From Epiperipatus broadwayi (Eukaryota; Onychophora; Udeonychophora; Euonychophora; Peripatidae): a stretch of DNA of 64,000 bases. The stretch is taken from positions 16,010,258 through 16,074,257 of the forward strand of contig JAQFVV010000013.1 in the NCBI GenBank assembly GCA_028023455.1, given 5' to 3'. A model generated the notes under the pieces. The model did no database searches. It saw nothing but the letters and a program-made list of their open reading frames with translations, and was not told the origin of the DNA. The translations under genes and the position numbers were made by a program. Below are positions 12,897-23,450 of this stretch, piece by piece (within the stretch, counting starts at the first letter, position 1; each line of letters starts with the position of its first letter).

Positions 12897-13503
12897 TTAG
12901 AAATAAACTTGCAATTTAATTGCAAATGCTTCAATTAAATCGAATATAATAATAACTGTCTTATTAATACCTTGCAACTTAACATTTAATTCGCTCAAAT
13001 GTGAACATAAGTCAGTGAAAAACATTAATTTGCAAAGCCATTTGATATCCAGTAACCGACTATATTTTTCCATAATGAAAAAAAGTCTAACTTCATCTAA
13101 ACAGTCCACGAATCTTTGGAGAACTTTTCTGCGACTTAGCCATCGAACATTGTTGTACATATGTAGTAATTCCAAAAACTTTCTTTTATTTAAAGTACAT
13201 GCAGATATAAAATTCACCACTTTTGTTACAACACTTATAATGTCTTCCAAAGACCTGAAACTAGTCTTGATGCATAAAACCTGCTGGTGTATAATACAGT
13301 GAAAACCAAGAACTGAATGACCAATTTCGTTTGGTGAATAAATTGAGGCAACCATTTTCCTTTCCAATCCTACTACAAGCACCATCAGTAGTAACTGACA
13401 CAATTTTGTTTAAATCAATTTCTTTTTCCGTAAACGCATTTACAACTGTGTTGCAAATATCCACCCCTTTTGCTGCTGTTGCTAACGATGTTATATTAAT
13501 CAA
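12897..13503 (-). pseudogene. hAT transposase DDE core, frameshifted
   Basis: Two overlapping minus-strand frames (13503-13261 and 13403-12897) together give the central transposase: VSVTTDGA with GKENG (the region of the first catalytic Asp in this hAT subgroup), FHCIIHQQVLC (a Cys/His block typical of the group), and RWLSRRKVLQRF. A frame change lies near 13300-13400. The segment ends at KLQVYF followed by a stop about 30 bases before the nested element interrupts the gene. Confidence 0.72.
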
Positions 13504-13638
13504 TTCCTCTTTAATATGATTCCCAACATAATAACAAATGAAAATTCCTAAACGAGCTGATCCAGTAGTACTTTCATCAAGAGAAACACAAAATAAGAAG
13601 AATTTATATCTTTTTTTGCTGGTAAGTTATATTTTTAG

Positions 13639-14175
13639 CTATGTCCAGAATTCTGTCTTTTGCCATGTTCCTAGCCAAAGGCAAATTCTATATTCTCTGA
13701 ATAATCTTTTCCTTGTTTCAAAGAGAACAAGTGCGCATTTCAACCATGTTTCCTTCACATATTCTCTATCATTAAAAGATTTTCCACATTTAGCAATTAC
13801 ATTGTAGACAACAAAACTAAAAGCGGTTATATTTGAAGAACTGCTGATAAATTTTATTTGAAATGCTGACTGCATATTCTCGTTTTTAATTGTCTGAGCC
13901 ATAAATTTCTTTTGTTCTTCCTTGTGTTTGTCAAGGAGCAGTATATGATTTGTCTCATAATTCCGTTTTACTGAGGATGTCCTGAATACAAAATTCCAGG
14001 AACATAAAATGCACACCGCTTTATTTCCTTTATTAATCATCCCATACTCTTGAATCCACCAACTTTGGAATTCTCTGCTGCTTGTTTTTAATAGTAGTTT
14101 TTGTTTTTTATTTTCACTAGCCATGTTGGGTAAAACCAGAAGAAATTTACGAAAATATTTCTTTAAATATTTCAA
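13639..14175 (-). pseudogene. hAT transposase N-terminal part with C2H-type zinc finger
   Basis: 178-residue open frame, the start of the transposase. The in-frame Met within NMASENKK, about residue 18, is a more natural start than the first Met. Residues about 40-85 have FQSWWIQEYG followed by CILC and later a His pair region, the pattern of the BED-like finger that begins ZBED5/FAM200/GTF2IRD2-type hAT proteins and binds the element's ends. The frame ends before the DDE core, which continues in other frames at 12897-13503. Confidence 0.7.
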
Positions 14176-14863
14176 AAATCTTCACTTTAATGTATGTTTA
14201 AATTAATTACCTTTAAAATTCAGCTACAAAGCAATAGTATTATGCAGTGCACAGGCGCAATATTATTATTCTTTTCACAACCAAATTTCAAACTCAAAAC
14301 TGAGTACTCTGCATACAAGAGCTCTGTCTGTATCAGCACATCCCAATTTGCGTCATATCGCAAAGTATAGTCAGGACAAGAAATAAGCAAATTTAGCGGA
14401 CGTTCAATTTGCCTGTTGTAATAATAGCCACAAAGCTGAAAGATTATTATAAATATAAAACTTATGAAAGAATAATCCAATGCACGCAAATTAAACAACA
14501 AAAATTGGAGCAACTAATTAAATTATGGCCAAAATACCAAATAAAAAAAACTTCTGTCACATAATATAATTTATGTATTTGCAGCGCGAATCTTCGGTCT
14601 CACTTTCTGTGAATGTGTTATTGTCTGTGCGCATTTCTCTCCCTTTGAATATAAAGTTCCTACATATCACAATTACATCGTTACTATTTGGAAATTTTTG
14701 TTCAGCCGTTTGTTCAAATTGAGTATTCTATGGCTAGATGGCACGTTAAATTTTTGAAATCTTGCATTTTTTGTTGTAATATGAGGATACAATTTGAAAA
14801 TCGATAATGTGCCAGAAAAATTTTCATACATGCTACCTGTGGTTCGCCACCACTACTCTAGAT

Positions 14864-16737
14864 TATATAATAATCATAAATCAAACTTTAATATTATACA
14901 TATGTAAAAAATGGAATATAACAACTTCCTTCACATTTTTACAATTAACAAGACTCTTTTAAAAAATGTAGATAATAGTTATAAGATTTTCATGGTCTTA
15001 TAAACATTAATTAATAATTTTAACAGGTTTCCTCCATATATTTTATTTTTCATAGCCAAAAATTCATTTATAAAATACTTGGAAAAATTCTGTTAAATTA
15101 CTTATATATAAGCATATAAAAATCTTCTATAGACATAAATATATATTTTACAAATAATAAGTATGGAATATTGTGAATTATAATATCTGAGTTGAATTTA
15201 AAGTTAACAGTTTTATATTTTATGTGTATTCTATTTCAGTAAATAAATATCCGTTTATTTATAATTTTTAAAAGATATATTCTGTTCTTTATTTTCTCTT
15301 GTCCCTTGAAAAACAATGGATCATAAGTTCACTGTATTAATCACATTTAGAAATGATAATAAAATAAAGTGTAAATTATACTAGACATTTATATATATTA
15401 AAATGAAGATTTTCACAGGCTATAAATATAAATGAAATATTATCTTGGTTCATTCATGTATAATTAATTGTAATAAAATATATATATCTCAATATTTCAG
15501 CTAGGTCACACCGATTATCAAACGGGCAATAAATATTATGAAAACAGTTGTAGAGGCACTGTAAACATTGATGTATAATAATAATTAATGTTCTATCAGT
15601 AGAAAACAATTAGAAATAATAAACATTTCTATTTTATTAGAATTAAATTATAGTACATTAAATTAGTATTTGTAAATAGAGGCAATCAGTCAAAAGACAA
15701 AATGTTAGCATCTAAATAGATAGATTAAATAAACATTTTGCAAAAGGATTATTATCTATTTTCTTTAATATTTATTTAGATGAGTTTCTAAATGAATATT
15801 GTTTTAATAATGATGAAATTATCATTTGAAGAGTGATAATTCATAGTATCAAATTTGCTTATGATATGGATAAAGCATAGAATTAATTAAATTTATAGAA
15901 AGTTTAATATGAAAATCAGAGATTAAAAAAGACAAAAATAGATAAATAAAAAATTAAAAACATAACAGAATAGAAAGAAATGGAACAGATTAACATTTTT
16001 AAATATGAACTCAGGCAGTTAGTTAACTAGAGACAAAACTAGTAATAAAAATATTATTACAAATTGCCATGGGTATTTAAACCTTTAAAAAATGATATAA
16101 TATTAATAATCCATAATATAGTAAAGTTACCGTTTTTATGAGAAAAATTTATTAAAGATTTTACTTGAAATATATTTTGATAAAGAGAAGATTTGGATGA
16201 TTACAAAAAGAGATAAAGAGAAGATTTGGATGATTACAAAAAAGAGATAAATAAATATTTTAGAATTCGAAGAAGAATGAAAATGTTATGTTGTTAAAGT
16301 AAGTTTAAAAGTCTAAGTGAAAAAAGATTATTTATTGAGAACATTAAGATGTAGAAGAGGAATTAAAATAGACATATATTTAAAAATAATAAAAAATTAT
16401 CAAAATATATTGCAAAGAACAAAAAAGAATTATGGAAATGAAAGACACATATAACTTTAGGTCTGGATTAACATAGTTTTGACTAATAGTATTAATAAAA
16501 CCAATGATGATAATAAATATTATATTACTGAATAATTCATTTGCTTTAAGGTAATTACAGATAAAGCACCATATTTATTTTACGATGAATATTTTCATTA
16601 ATTATATGTATATTTTTCATCTGTTATAATGAACTTTTTCCCTTTCTCTCTTATCTTTATTAACCAAAACAAATTAAATCTTTACTTATAAAAAATACAT
16701 AAACTATTATTAATAAACTGTCTGCATTCAAATTTAC
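14864..16737. other. CAD intron, nothing but a short duplication
   Basis: A+T-rich. A 33-34 bp unit (GATAAAGAGAAGATTTGG, then ATGATTACAAAA) is tandemly duplicated at about 16182-16250. Confidence 0.5.
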
Positions 16738-16923
16738 CTAAAAATTGGTTTAGAAATATGGATAATGCCTTCATTTGAATTATCATTAGCATTTGTAAAT
16801 AGAGGCAGCCAATCAGAAGATAATGTGTTAGCATTTACAGCATACCCATGATTCTGAGTAGTGATGAAACATCTTTGACTACTGTGATGAATGCAAGGCT
16901 GATTGTGTCCACGATTACCAAAT
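16738..16923 (-). CDS. CAD: CAD exon: GATase core (GNRGHNQP segment)
   Basis: 186 nt encode 61 full residues starting [10 protein letters not shown], then [20 protein letters not shown] and NEGIIH. These blocks are diagnostic for the GATase region of CAD/carbamoyl-phosphate synthetase small subunits, between the nucleophile elbow and the catalytic His. The acceptor is TTTTAG ending at 16924; the donor is GTAAAT from 16737. One base at the start completes the Lys codon left by the 19.2-kb exon, and two bases at the end complete Ser with the 3.0-kb exon, so the frame is continuous. The intron downstream (3078-16737) is about 13.7 kb and holds the hAT element and a family A repeat. Confidence 0.95.
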
Positions 16924-19220
16924 CTAAAATATAATAGAAAAAAATAAATTTAATTAAAATTTCATAAATAATATGCTTTTATTATATAAAATTAATAAGA
17001 CCATGAATCTATTATAAATATATAAAACAAATCACACTTACTCAAAACTAAATCAAAATTCAATATCAATGGTTTACTATAAAAATAAAATAAAACAGTA
17101 CATACTTTTACTTATATCTTGCCCAAAATTCTAATCAACATTTCAATTATCTTTAATATTCAAAAAAGTTTTCAATAAATTAATACTTCAGAGTTAATTT
17201 TTTTAATCAGAATAGATTTTCTTCATTTCATTCTGTTTAAGGGCAATCTTAGCTTTCTAAAACATAATCGTATGATCTGTATTCCTGTTTTGAATATATA
17301 ATACTAAATTAAGATATTTTTTATTTGATCTATTTGCATGAATTTTAATTATTTCATTTAAACTCAAACTTCTTTAACTTTTGGACATCTTAATATAAAA
17401 ATAATGAATAACATAAATTATTTCAAGAATAATATTTTTATCACTTTTTTATTTAATATTAATACATTACTTTGTTATTTCCTTCCTGCAAACTATTTTC
17501 TTATTATAAATTATATTTATATTCTTTCTCAAAATCTATAAATAGACAATTTAAAAAGAAAAATATCTTAATATTCTTTCTTATTAATTTCTTTCAAAAT
17601 ATTCTCATAGTTTTTATTAAATAGAATCAATACACTGTACAGGCTTAACACCTGCATTTATATATGTAATATGTGCGGGATTCGAACTCAGACTTTCACA
17701 CGACCCACAAAGAGATCATCTTTTCTGATACAAATCTGTATTTTGAAAACTTTCAAGTCTAATTATAAGTCTCAAATACTACTTTTAATTAAATAATTAG
17801 TATAAACAGATTCAAAAATTTTAATTTAACATAATCCAACTCCCATCTAAATTATATTTTATAGAAAGATCAAACCTATTAAATTTATTTAACAACTCTT
17901 CCAATTTATTCTTATTTATTATAAGTACATAATCATTCATATATCTAATGAATAATTTTAAAAATTTACATTTATTATCAATAATCATTTCCTCCAATTT
18001 ATATAAAATAGAACATATTTACATGAAGAAATGATTTTAATAATGTTCAATTTAATCAATTATTATATTTATTTCAAACAGAAGACAAGAGATTTATTGC
18101 AAAGTATTTAAAACAACATACTCTTCATTTAACATGTAAATCTTGTTTTAAATTATAATATATAAATATTTCATATCATAATATTTTATTTGTTTGTGCA
18201 CAATTAATGCATATTTTAATTATTTATATTTTGGGAGGAAACTTATAAAAATCATAGTTATCTATTTTATATAACATTTCATGTTTTATTTATTCAATGT
18301 GAATAAATTTGTTAATACATTTAAAATCTTTGTGGTGTTTTTATATCATAAATAATATCACAGTTTAAAAATATTTAAGCTTTTCTTTATAATAATTATT
18401 AATTAAACAGATATTATAAAATATAATTAAAATGTTTTTAATTATTCTCCATCTCTTAAATTTTCCACCAATTTTATGAACTGTATTAGAGCTTCATCTC
18501 ATCTTCATTTTGTTACTCCACCATTACTTCTGAATACACAAATTTAAGAATTTGCTTCTTTCTTAGTTAGATCAAACCCAAATGACAGATTTATGTACAG
18601 TTGGTGTAATCATTTACTTATTAGTTAAATATTATTTGCAATCATGTCGACAAATACGCACTGAACATTAAAATATACATAATAATAAATAACTAAATCA
18701 CATGACTAATGGTTAAAATTCATAATTGGATGATTCACATAATACTGATTATTTTTAATATAAGATGTTTTCTATTTTTATTTTTTAAACAATAAAGATT
18801 ATGAATATGTAATTGAAAATACTTCAGTATATTTTAATTGAAAAATTATTTTCATTATTTTGCCATTGTTCAAATGATTTAAAAATTTATTGTTGCATAC
18901 AATAATATTTACATGAGATTTATTTATTAACAAAAGAGTTAAATGTGTAATAAATAATAATAGGGAAATAAATATCACAATATAATTAAAGAAATATAAT
19001 TGTAACTATAGCTAGCTTTCAATATAACATGCAATTATTTCAAAAGACTTCAAAATGAAATGATATTAGCTTTACTGTAATTGTCATTGTGTTAGGTCAA
19101 AAGCTGATTATAATTATAATTTAAATTGATTAATTAGATATGTATTTTGATATATATTTAAAATTTTATATAATATTTATTATTGGAAAAAAAAAAAAAA
19201 TTTCAATTAAATAAACTAAC
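16924..19220. other. CAD intron with one B-box fragment
   Basis: A+T-rich. The only feature is a fragment of the family B tRNA-like segment at about 17670-17715, listed separately. Confidence 0.5.
17677..17715 (-). repeat. Family B tRNA-like fragment with B-box
   Basis: On the minus strand GAGTTCGAATCCC (17677-17689) is a very good Pol III B-box. It is preceded by GTGTGAAAGTCT, the same context that precedes the box in family B copies. No hammerhead motif is attached. It is probably the 3' tail of a decayed copy. Confidence 0.5.
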
Positions 19221-19392
19221 TTCATTTTATATGTCTTTGCATTAGCAGCCAGAGCTAGTAATTGATGGCCAAGACAAATTCCAAATACAGGCTTAGGATT
19301 TTCAGATTCAACAACTTGTCGGAGTCGATCAATTGCCAACTGACACATTGTGGGATCTCCAGGGCCATTGCTTAAAAACAATCCATCATAAA
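19221..19392 (-). CDS. CAD: CAD exon: GATase nucleophile (GICLGHQ)
   Basis: 172 nt encode [13 protein letters not shown], then [25 protein letters not shown] and KTYKMK. GICLGHQ is the nucleophile elbow of class I glutamine amidotransferases; its Cys forms the thioester with glutamine. SNGPGDP is the preceding conserved loop. The acceptor is CTAG (19394-19393), the donor GTTAGT from 19220, a less common but acceptable donor. Phase bookkeeping (2 nt + 56 codons + 2 nt) fits both neighbours exactly. An open frame continues on both sides of these borders, but the splice sites and homology mark the true ends. Confidence 0.96.
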
Positions 19393-20116
19393 CTAGATCA
19401 AAAGTATAAAAGTGTTTAAAAATAAGCCAATAATTTAAAATTAGCAAGCACAAATTTGACCTAAAAATAAATTTTAAAATAAAAGTTAATCCAAATCAAA
19501 AACTGAATGTCATATGCTTAATACATTTTGGTAATTTAATAATAAATTCTTTGGAGACCTGCAATGAATTACAGAACCATTATTTGTCATTGCTTTCCAT
19601 TTAGTATTCAAGATTCATTTTATTTATTATACAATTAATTTTAACTTTTAAAATACATATCACACATTATATATTTTATTCATTGCCACAAAATAATCAA
19701 CCAGAACCTAGTGCCTCATTAATACAAAAATTGCATTTTTTTGAAAATTTTTAATTTAACTAACAATTTTTTTTTTCTACCATGTCCAAATTAAATACAT
19801 TTTAAATATATAATACTATTGTTATTGCATTCATTATTATAAACAACCTCATAAAAATGGAATAAATGCTGAAATATATAAAAATTATTTTTATGTTTAA
19901 ACAATTTACTAAATTTTTGGTGCATTACTAAAACTTAAAAGGTAGCCCAGTAGATGTGCTAATCAGGCAATCCCCCCCCCCCCCAATGGCCTAAAAAATG
20001 CTCTATTGCTCTCGATAGAACGAAAAAACCCAAAATTTATAATGACAAATGGGAAAAAAAAGGGTATATAACTATATGTGTATGTGTATATATATAGTGT
20101 TCAAATATATTGTCCA

Positions 20117-20525
20117 TACTAAACTTAATGTAATTAGAAAAGACCAACTCAGACTTTCAAGCTCCTTACAGCTATGCACTCTATCTTATACAACTGATAC
20201 CCATGACCACATATATGTGAAAAAGATAAATGATCTCCAATATACATATTTTGTGCTGAACCAGCACTCATCAGTTGGTCCAGATCACCATTTTCCACAC
20301 ATATATACAATCAGTGCTCAGTTTATATTAAGATAGCAAATCTTCAAACTTTGATGGACAAGTTTCAATCTTCTCCACCCTGCAACTCTTCGGCTATTCA
20401 TACCATTAAAAATCTGATAATGGAACACTCAAAGCCCTCGCTAAAGCCAATATTTTTGTCATACCCATGTTGACTTTAAGTCACTCTGACCCCTCACATA
20501 AGGACCTTAATATGTCCATTTAAAT
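20117..20525 (-). mobile_element. Family B tRNA-like/hammerhead repeat, copy B1
   Basis: Reading the minus strand: a segment that looks protein-derived (about 20510-20340), a link with GCTATCTTAATATAAACTGA, a hammerhead-like motif (20286-20232), then a tRNA-like segment with GAGCTTGAAAGTCTGAGTT (near 20145-20165). The same order is seen in the copies at 20.9, 51 and 59.7 kb. It lies in the CAD intron 19393-27169. Confidence 0.65.
20232..20286 (-). ncRNA. Hammerhead-ribozyme-like motif, family B copy B1
   Basis: Minus strand: stem I strand GAUC-UGGA-CCAA, core CUGAUGA (20268-20274), stem II GUGCUG-GUU-CAGCAC (perfect 6 bp with the usual closing G-C), then AAAA (20249-20252) where GAAA is expected, stem III strand UAUGUA, UA with predicted cleavage after 20241, then stem I strand UUGG-A-GAUC, which pairs fully with the first strand apart from the internal loop. 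The only core defect is G12 to A. Confidence 0.65.
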
Positions 20526-20589
20526 ACATAGAAAAGAGATAAGCAGAATTCAGGCTATGTAATATTCAAATATAAGTATAGTGTCTATA

Positions 20590-20756
20590 CTATATTTAAT
20601 GTAATTAGAAGGGATTTGAATTCAGATTTTCAAGCTCTTTACAGCTATGCACTCCATCTTATAAAACTAATTTTACATGACAACATACATGTGAAAAAGA
20701 TAAATGATCAAATAAGTATTTCTGCTGAATCAGAACTGATCAGTTGCTCCAGGGTA
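20590..20756 (-). mobile_element. Family B repeat, damaged copy B2
   Basis: Carries the B-box-like GAATTCAAATCCC (about 20611-20623, minus) and a decayed hammerhead (about 20706-20752: CUGAUCA, GAAA retained, stem I largely lost). It abuts the oppositely oriented copy B3. Confidence 0.5.
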
Positions 20757-21065
20757 TGACAATAATATTGGCATCAGCAAAGGCTTTGAGTGTTCCATCA
20801 TCAGATTTTCAATGATATGGATGGGTGAAGAGTTGGAGAAGATGGAAGCTCTTCAATTAAATTTTGATTTACTATCTTAATATAAACTAAGCAATGATTG
20901 TATAAATGTGTGGGAGATGTTGATCTAGACTAATTGATGAGTGCTAGTTCAACATGCAGTATGAATATTGGAGATTTATCTTTTTTACGTCTATGTGGCC
21001 ATGTGTATAAGTAGTATAATATGGAATGCACAGCTATAAAGAGCTTGAAAGTCTGAGTTTACGTT
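20740..21065 (+). mobile_element. Family B repeat, inverted copy B3
   Basis: Opposite orientation to B1 and B2: protein-like segment, link, decayed hammerhead (20922-20975: UUGAUGA core, stem II GUGCUAGUUCAACAU, GCAG instead of GAAA, outer stem I GAUC/GAGAU kept), then GCACAGCTATAAAGAGCTTG and the GTCTGAGTTT of the tRNA-like part. Its end lies next to the 3' microsatellite tail of the RTE LINE. Confidence 0.55.
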
Positions 21066-21354
21066 CCTTCTAACATATATATCATCATCATCATCATCAT
21101 CAACCATTATCAATCCACTGCAGGATGAAAGTATCTCCAAGTTCAATCCATCTCCGATCTCTAGCATCTCTTCTCCACATCACCCCTGCACACTTTCCAT
21201 CTCACATGTGGTCTCTTTCTGGGTCTTTTACAATCCCTTGGAATCCAGTTTAAGCTTTCAATTGTCCATCTATTTATCATCTCTTCTAGCAATATGTCCA
21301 GCCCAACTCCAACTTAGTCTTTTAATTTTTTTCAATGAGGTCAGTAACACCTAT

Positions 21355-22405
21355 TTATTCTTTTACCCATATATTGCGTTTTCGATCTCTTCTTGTTACT
21401 CCTAACATGCATCTCTCCATACTTCTTTGAGTGGTCTGAAGTCTCTGTACTGCTCTTCTATTAAGTAGAACTGGTAAAACGCATTTATTAAAAACCTTCC
21501 TTTTCAAACAGATAGGCATATTTCCTTTTAGTCTCAAAGAACTCCAACCAAGTTTAATTCTATGATTAATTTCATTCATTATGTTTCCATCTGTATTAAT
21601 AATCTTACTAAGGTATTTGTAACTGTTAACTTCTTCCAACTCATCATAATCAATCTTTATTTTCATATTTTGAGAAAATCTATTAAACATTACTTTAGTC
21701 TTTTTAACATTTATCTTTAGTCCTACTTTCCTACTTTTATCTGATAACTCCTGCAACATTTCCTGCAGCTCTAAAGCATTATTTGCAAAAACAACTATAT
21801 CATCTGCAAAAATCTAAACGACTTAAATAATCCCCATTTACTTTCACTCCTTTAGCTTCCCATTTTAATCCACAAAATACTTCTTGCAGCTTTGTTGTAA
21901 AAAGTTTTGGAGATATGGAGTCACTCTGTCTTACACCCTTCTCAATGTTGACTTTCATAATATCATAATGTAATCTAATTATTGCTGTTGCATTTTTATA
22001 AATATTCTTTAAAATATGACAATATCCTGGATCTATACCTTGATGATCCAATGCTTTAGTCGCTGAAGAAATGCTTATAGAATCAAATGCCTTTTCATAA
22101 TCTGCAAATCCAAAGCATAATGGCAACTCATATTCATTTGTCCTTTCTATAGCTTCTCTCAATACCTGAATATGATCTACTGTACTAAAACCACTTTTAA
22201 ATCCAGCTTTTTCTCTTGGTTGGTGGAAATCCAATGTTCTCTGTAGATGAGTTGTAATTATCTTGATAAAATTTTTGTATAAAACTGATAAAAGGCTGAT
22301 AGGTCTGTAATTTCTAATATAAACAAAGCAAAACTCTCCATACAGTAGTGCCACCCTGTGCCAACCAGAGTAATCAATGAATGCCATAAGGCTTGTGCAT
22401 AACAC
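21355..22405 (-). pseudogene. RTE reverse transcriptase, broken
   Basis: The frame 22405-21800 has YRPISLLSVLYK, QPREKAGF, FADYEKAFDS (motif A) and GVRQSDSISPKLF (motif B, Ser replacing the usual Gly of RQGD). The catalytic FADD follows after a frame change caused by an extra T near 21810, and the frame 21759-21355 continues with LQELSDKSRKVGLKIN and the C-terminal RSMERCMLGVTRRDR block. Upstream pieces in 23260-23045 belong to the linker. Several lesions make it inactive. Confidence 0.8.
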
Positions 22406-22600
22406 CCCTATCTAATGCCTACTCATCCAATATTCCCAGACTAGTTTCTGGCTTGTGGCCATTGTCAGTGAGGAGCTTTGGATTTGAAAGCACTGCACTG
22501 ATTACTCTGGTTGGCACAGGGTGGCACTACTGTATGGAGAGTTTTGCTTTGATTATAAACAATTATGTGCTAGTATAAAAGATAATGATCATGTGATGCT
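22321..22600 (-). mobile_element. Family A hammerhead repeat A2, inserted in the RTE LINE
   Basis: Inserted exactly before the YRPIS codons of the RTE gene and flanked by a 13-bp direct repeat, TAATTTCTAATAT (22308-22320 and 22601-22613). Inside, a 48-49 bp block (from GCAAAACTCTCC to AGAGTAATCA) is repeated in perfect inverse orientation on the two sides of the hammerhead motif. The long duplication and internal inversion suggest reverse-transcription-based insertion rather than a DNA transposase. Confidence 0.8.
22425..22483 (-). ncRNA. Hammerhead-like motif, family A copy A2 (core damaged)
   Basis: Minus strand: AUCCAA outer stem I, UCCUCA inner stem I, core CUGACAA (22462-22468; G8 is A, which should abolish activity), stem II GGC-CACAA-GCC, GAAA (22445-22448), CUAG, UC, UGGGAA-UA-UUGGAU. 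The outer stem I pairs perfectly. Confidence 0.5.
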
Positions 22601-23450
22601 TAATTTCTAATATCTTCTTTATCACCTTTTTTAAATATTAATACTGAATTCTTTCAATCATCTGGTACATCTTTATCATTTAGACATTTGGTATATAACT
22701 TTGCTAAATTTTTTTCTACTTCTTCACCTGGTTTTTTTAATATATCAATTATAATTCCATCATTACCTGGAGATTTTCCTTTCTTTATAAATTTAATTAC
22801 ATGTCTTACTCCATTTAAAATTCTGGGATATTTGGAAGATATAATAGATATAGGAGGTACTTGTTCATTACTATATAATTCTTGATAAAAGTCTTCTACT
22901 CATTTCATGATGTCATCTCTTTTTTTAGTAATAATTTCATCTTTTTTTCTTATTGCAGATATAAATTTCCTGCCAATACCAAAATGTTGTTTTACACTCT
23001 TGAGACTTTTATTCTCTTCTACAGCTTTCCTTGCTAGTTCACATTTATATCATTTTCAACTCTTTTCCGCACCATTTTATAAAATTCAAGATATTTAATC
23101 CTAAGGCATAATTTTTATATCTCTTCATATTCCTTCTTTTCTTCATAAATTCTCTAGACTCAGTAGAAATTTTATTGGTAAATTGCTGCTTTTTTCTACC
23201 AGCTACCTTTGTTTCAGTTTTTAAAAATGTATCAGTTATTTTCATATTAATTTCATTCAAATCTGAATCATGTTCAAAATCTATTAATACTTGAAACCGA
23301 TTTGTAAGTTCTAATTTGAATTCATTAGAATGTTTCTGAAGATTAGGAATATCAACTATAAATATTGTTTTTCTTAATAATTTTTGTCTCTCTAGTTTTG
23401 CATTAACATGTATCTTACATCTTACTAATCGATGATCACTTCATATATAT

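Larger units (their letters stand above)
10399..14855 (-). mobile_element. hAT DNA transposon, Charlie/ZBED-like, nearly complete, dead
   Basis: Bounded by an 8-bp target-site duplication CTCTAGAT (10391-10398 and 14856-14863). Ends are inverted: the left starts CAGCAGTGGTGAACC and the right, read inward on the minus strand, has TAGTGGTGGCGAACC. Between them lie minus-strand remains of a hAT transposase in the right order: zinc-finger region, DDE core, C-terminal dimerisation domain. Stops and frame changes show it no longer encodes an enzyme. It sits in the 13.7-kb CAD intron in the same orientation as CAD and carries a nested insertion (11217-12862). Confidence 0.85.
21079..23450 (-). mobile_element. 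RTE-type LINE, 5'-truncated, copy 1
   Basis: Minus-strand remains of an RTE-clade endonuclease/reverse transcriptase. Near 23395-23445 the end of the endonuclease is readable (SDHRLVRCKIH), so the 5' part is missing. The 3' end is an (ATC)n run on the plus strand (21079-21100), the short microsatellite tail typical of RTE elements. It lies inside a CAD intron and is interrupted at 22321-22600 by a family A repeat. Confidence 0.8.

Noticed and set aside
17677-17750. A tRNA gene on the minus strand
   Set aside because: The B-box is good, but no T-stem pairing, no A-box at the right distance and no cloverleaf could be built.
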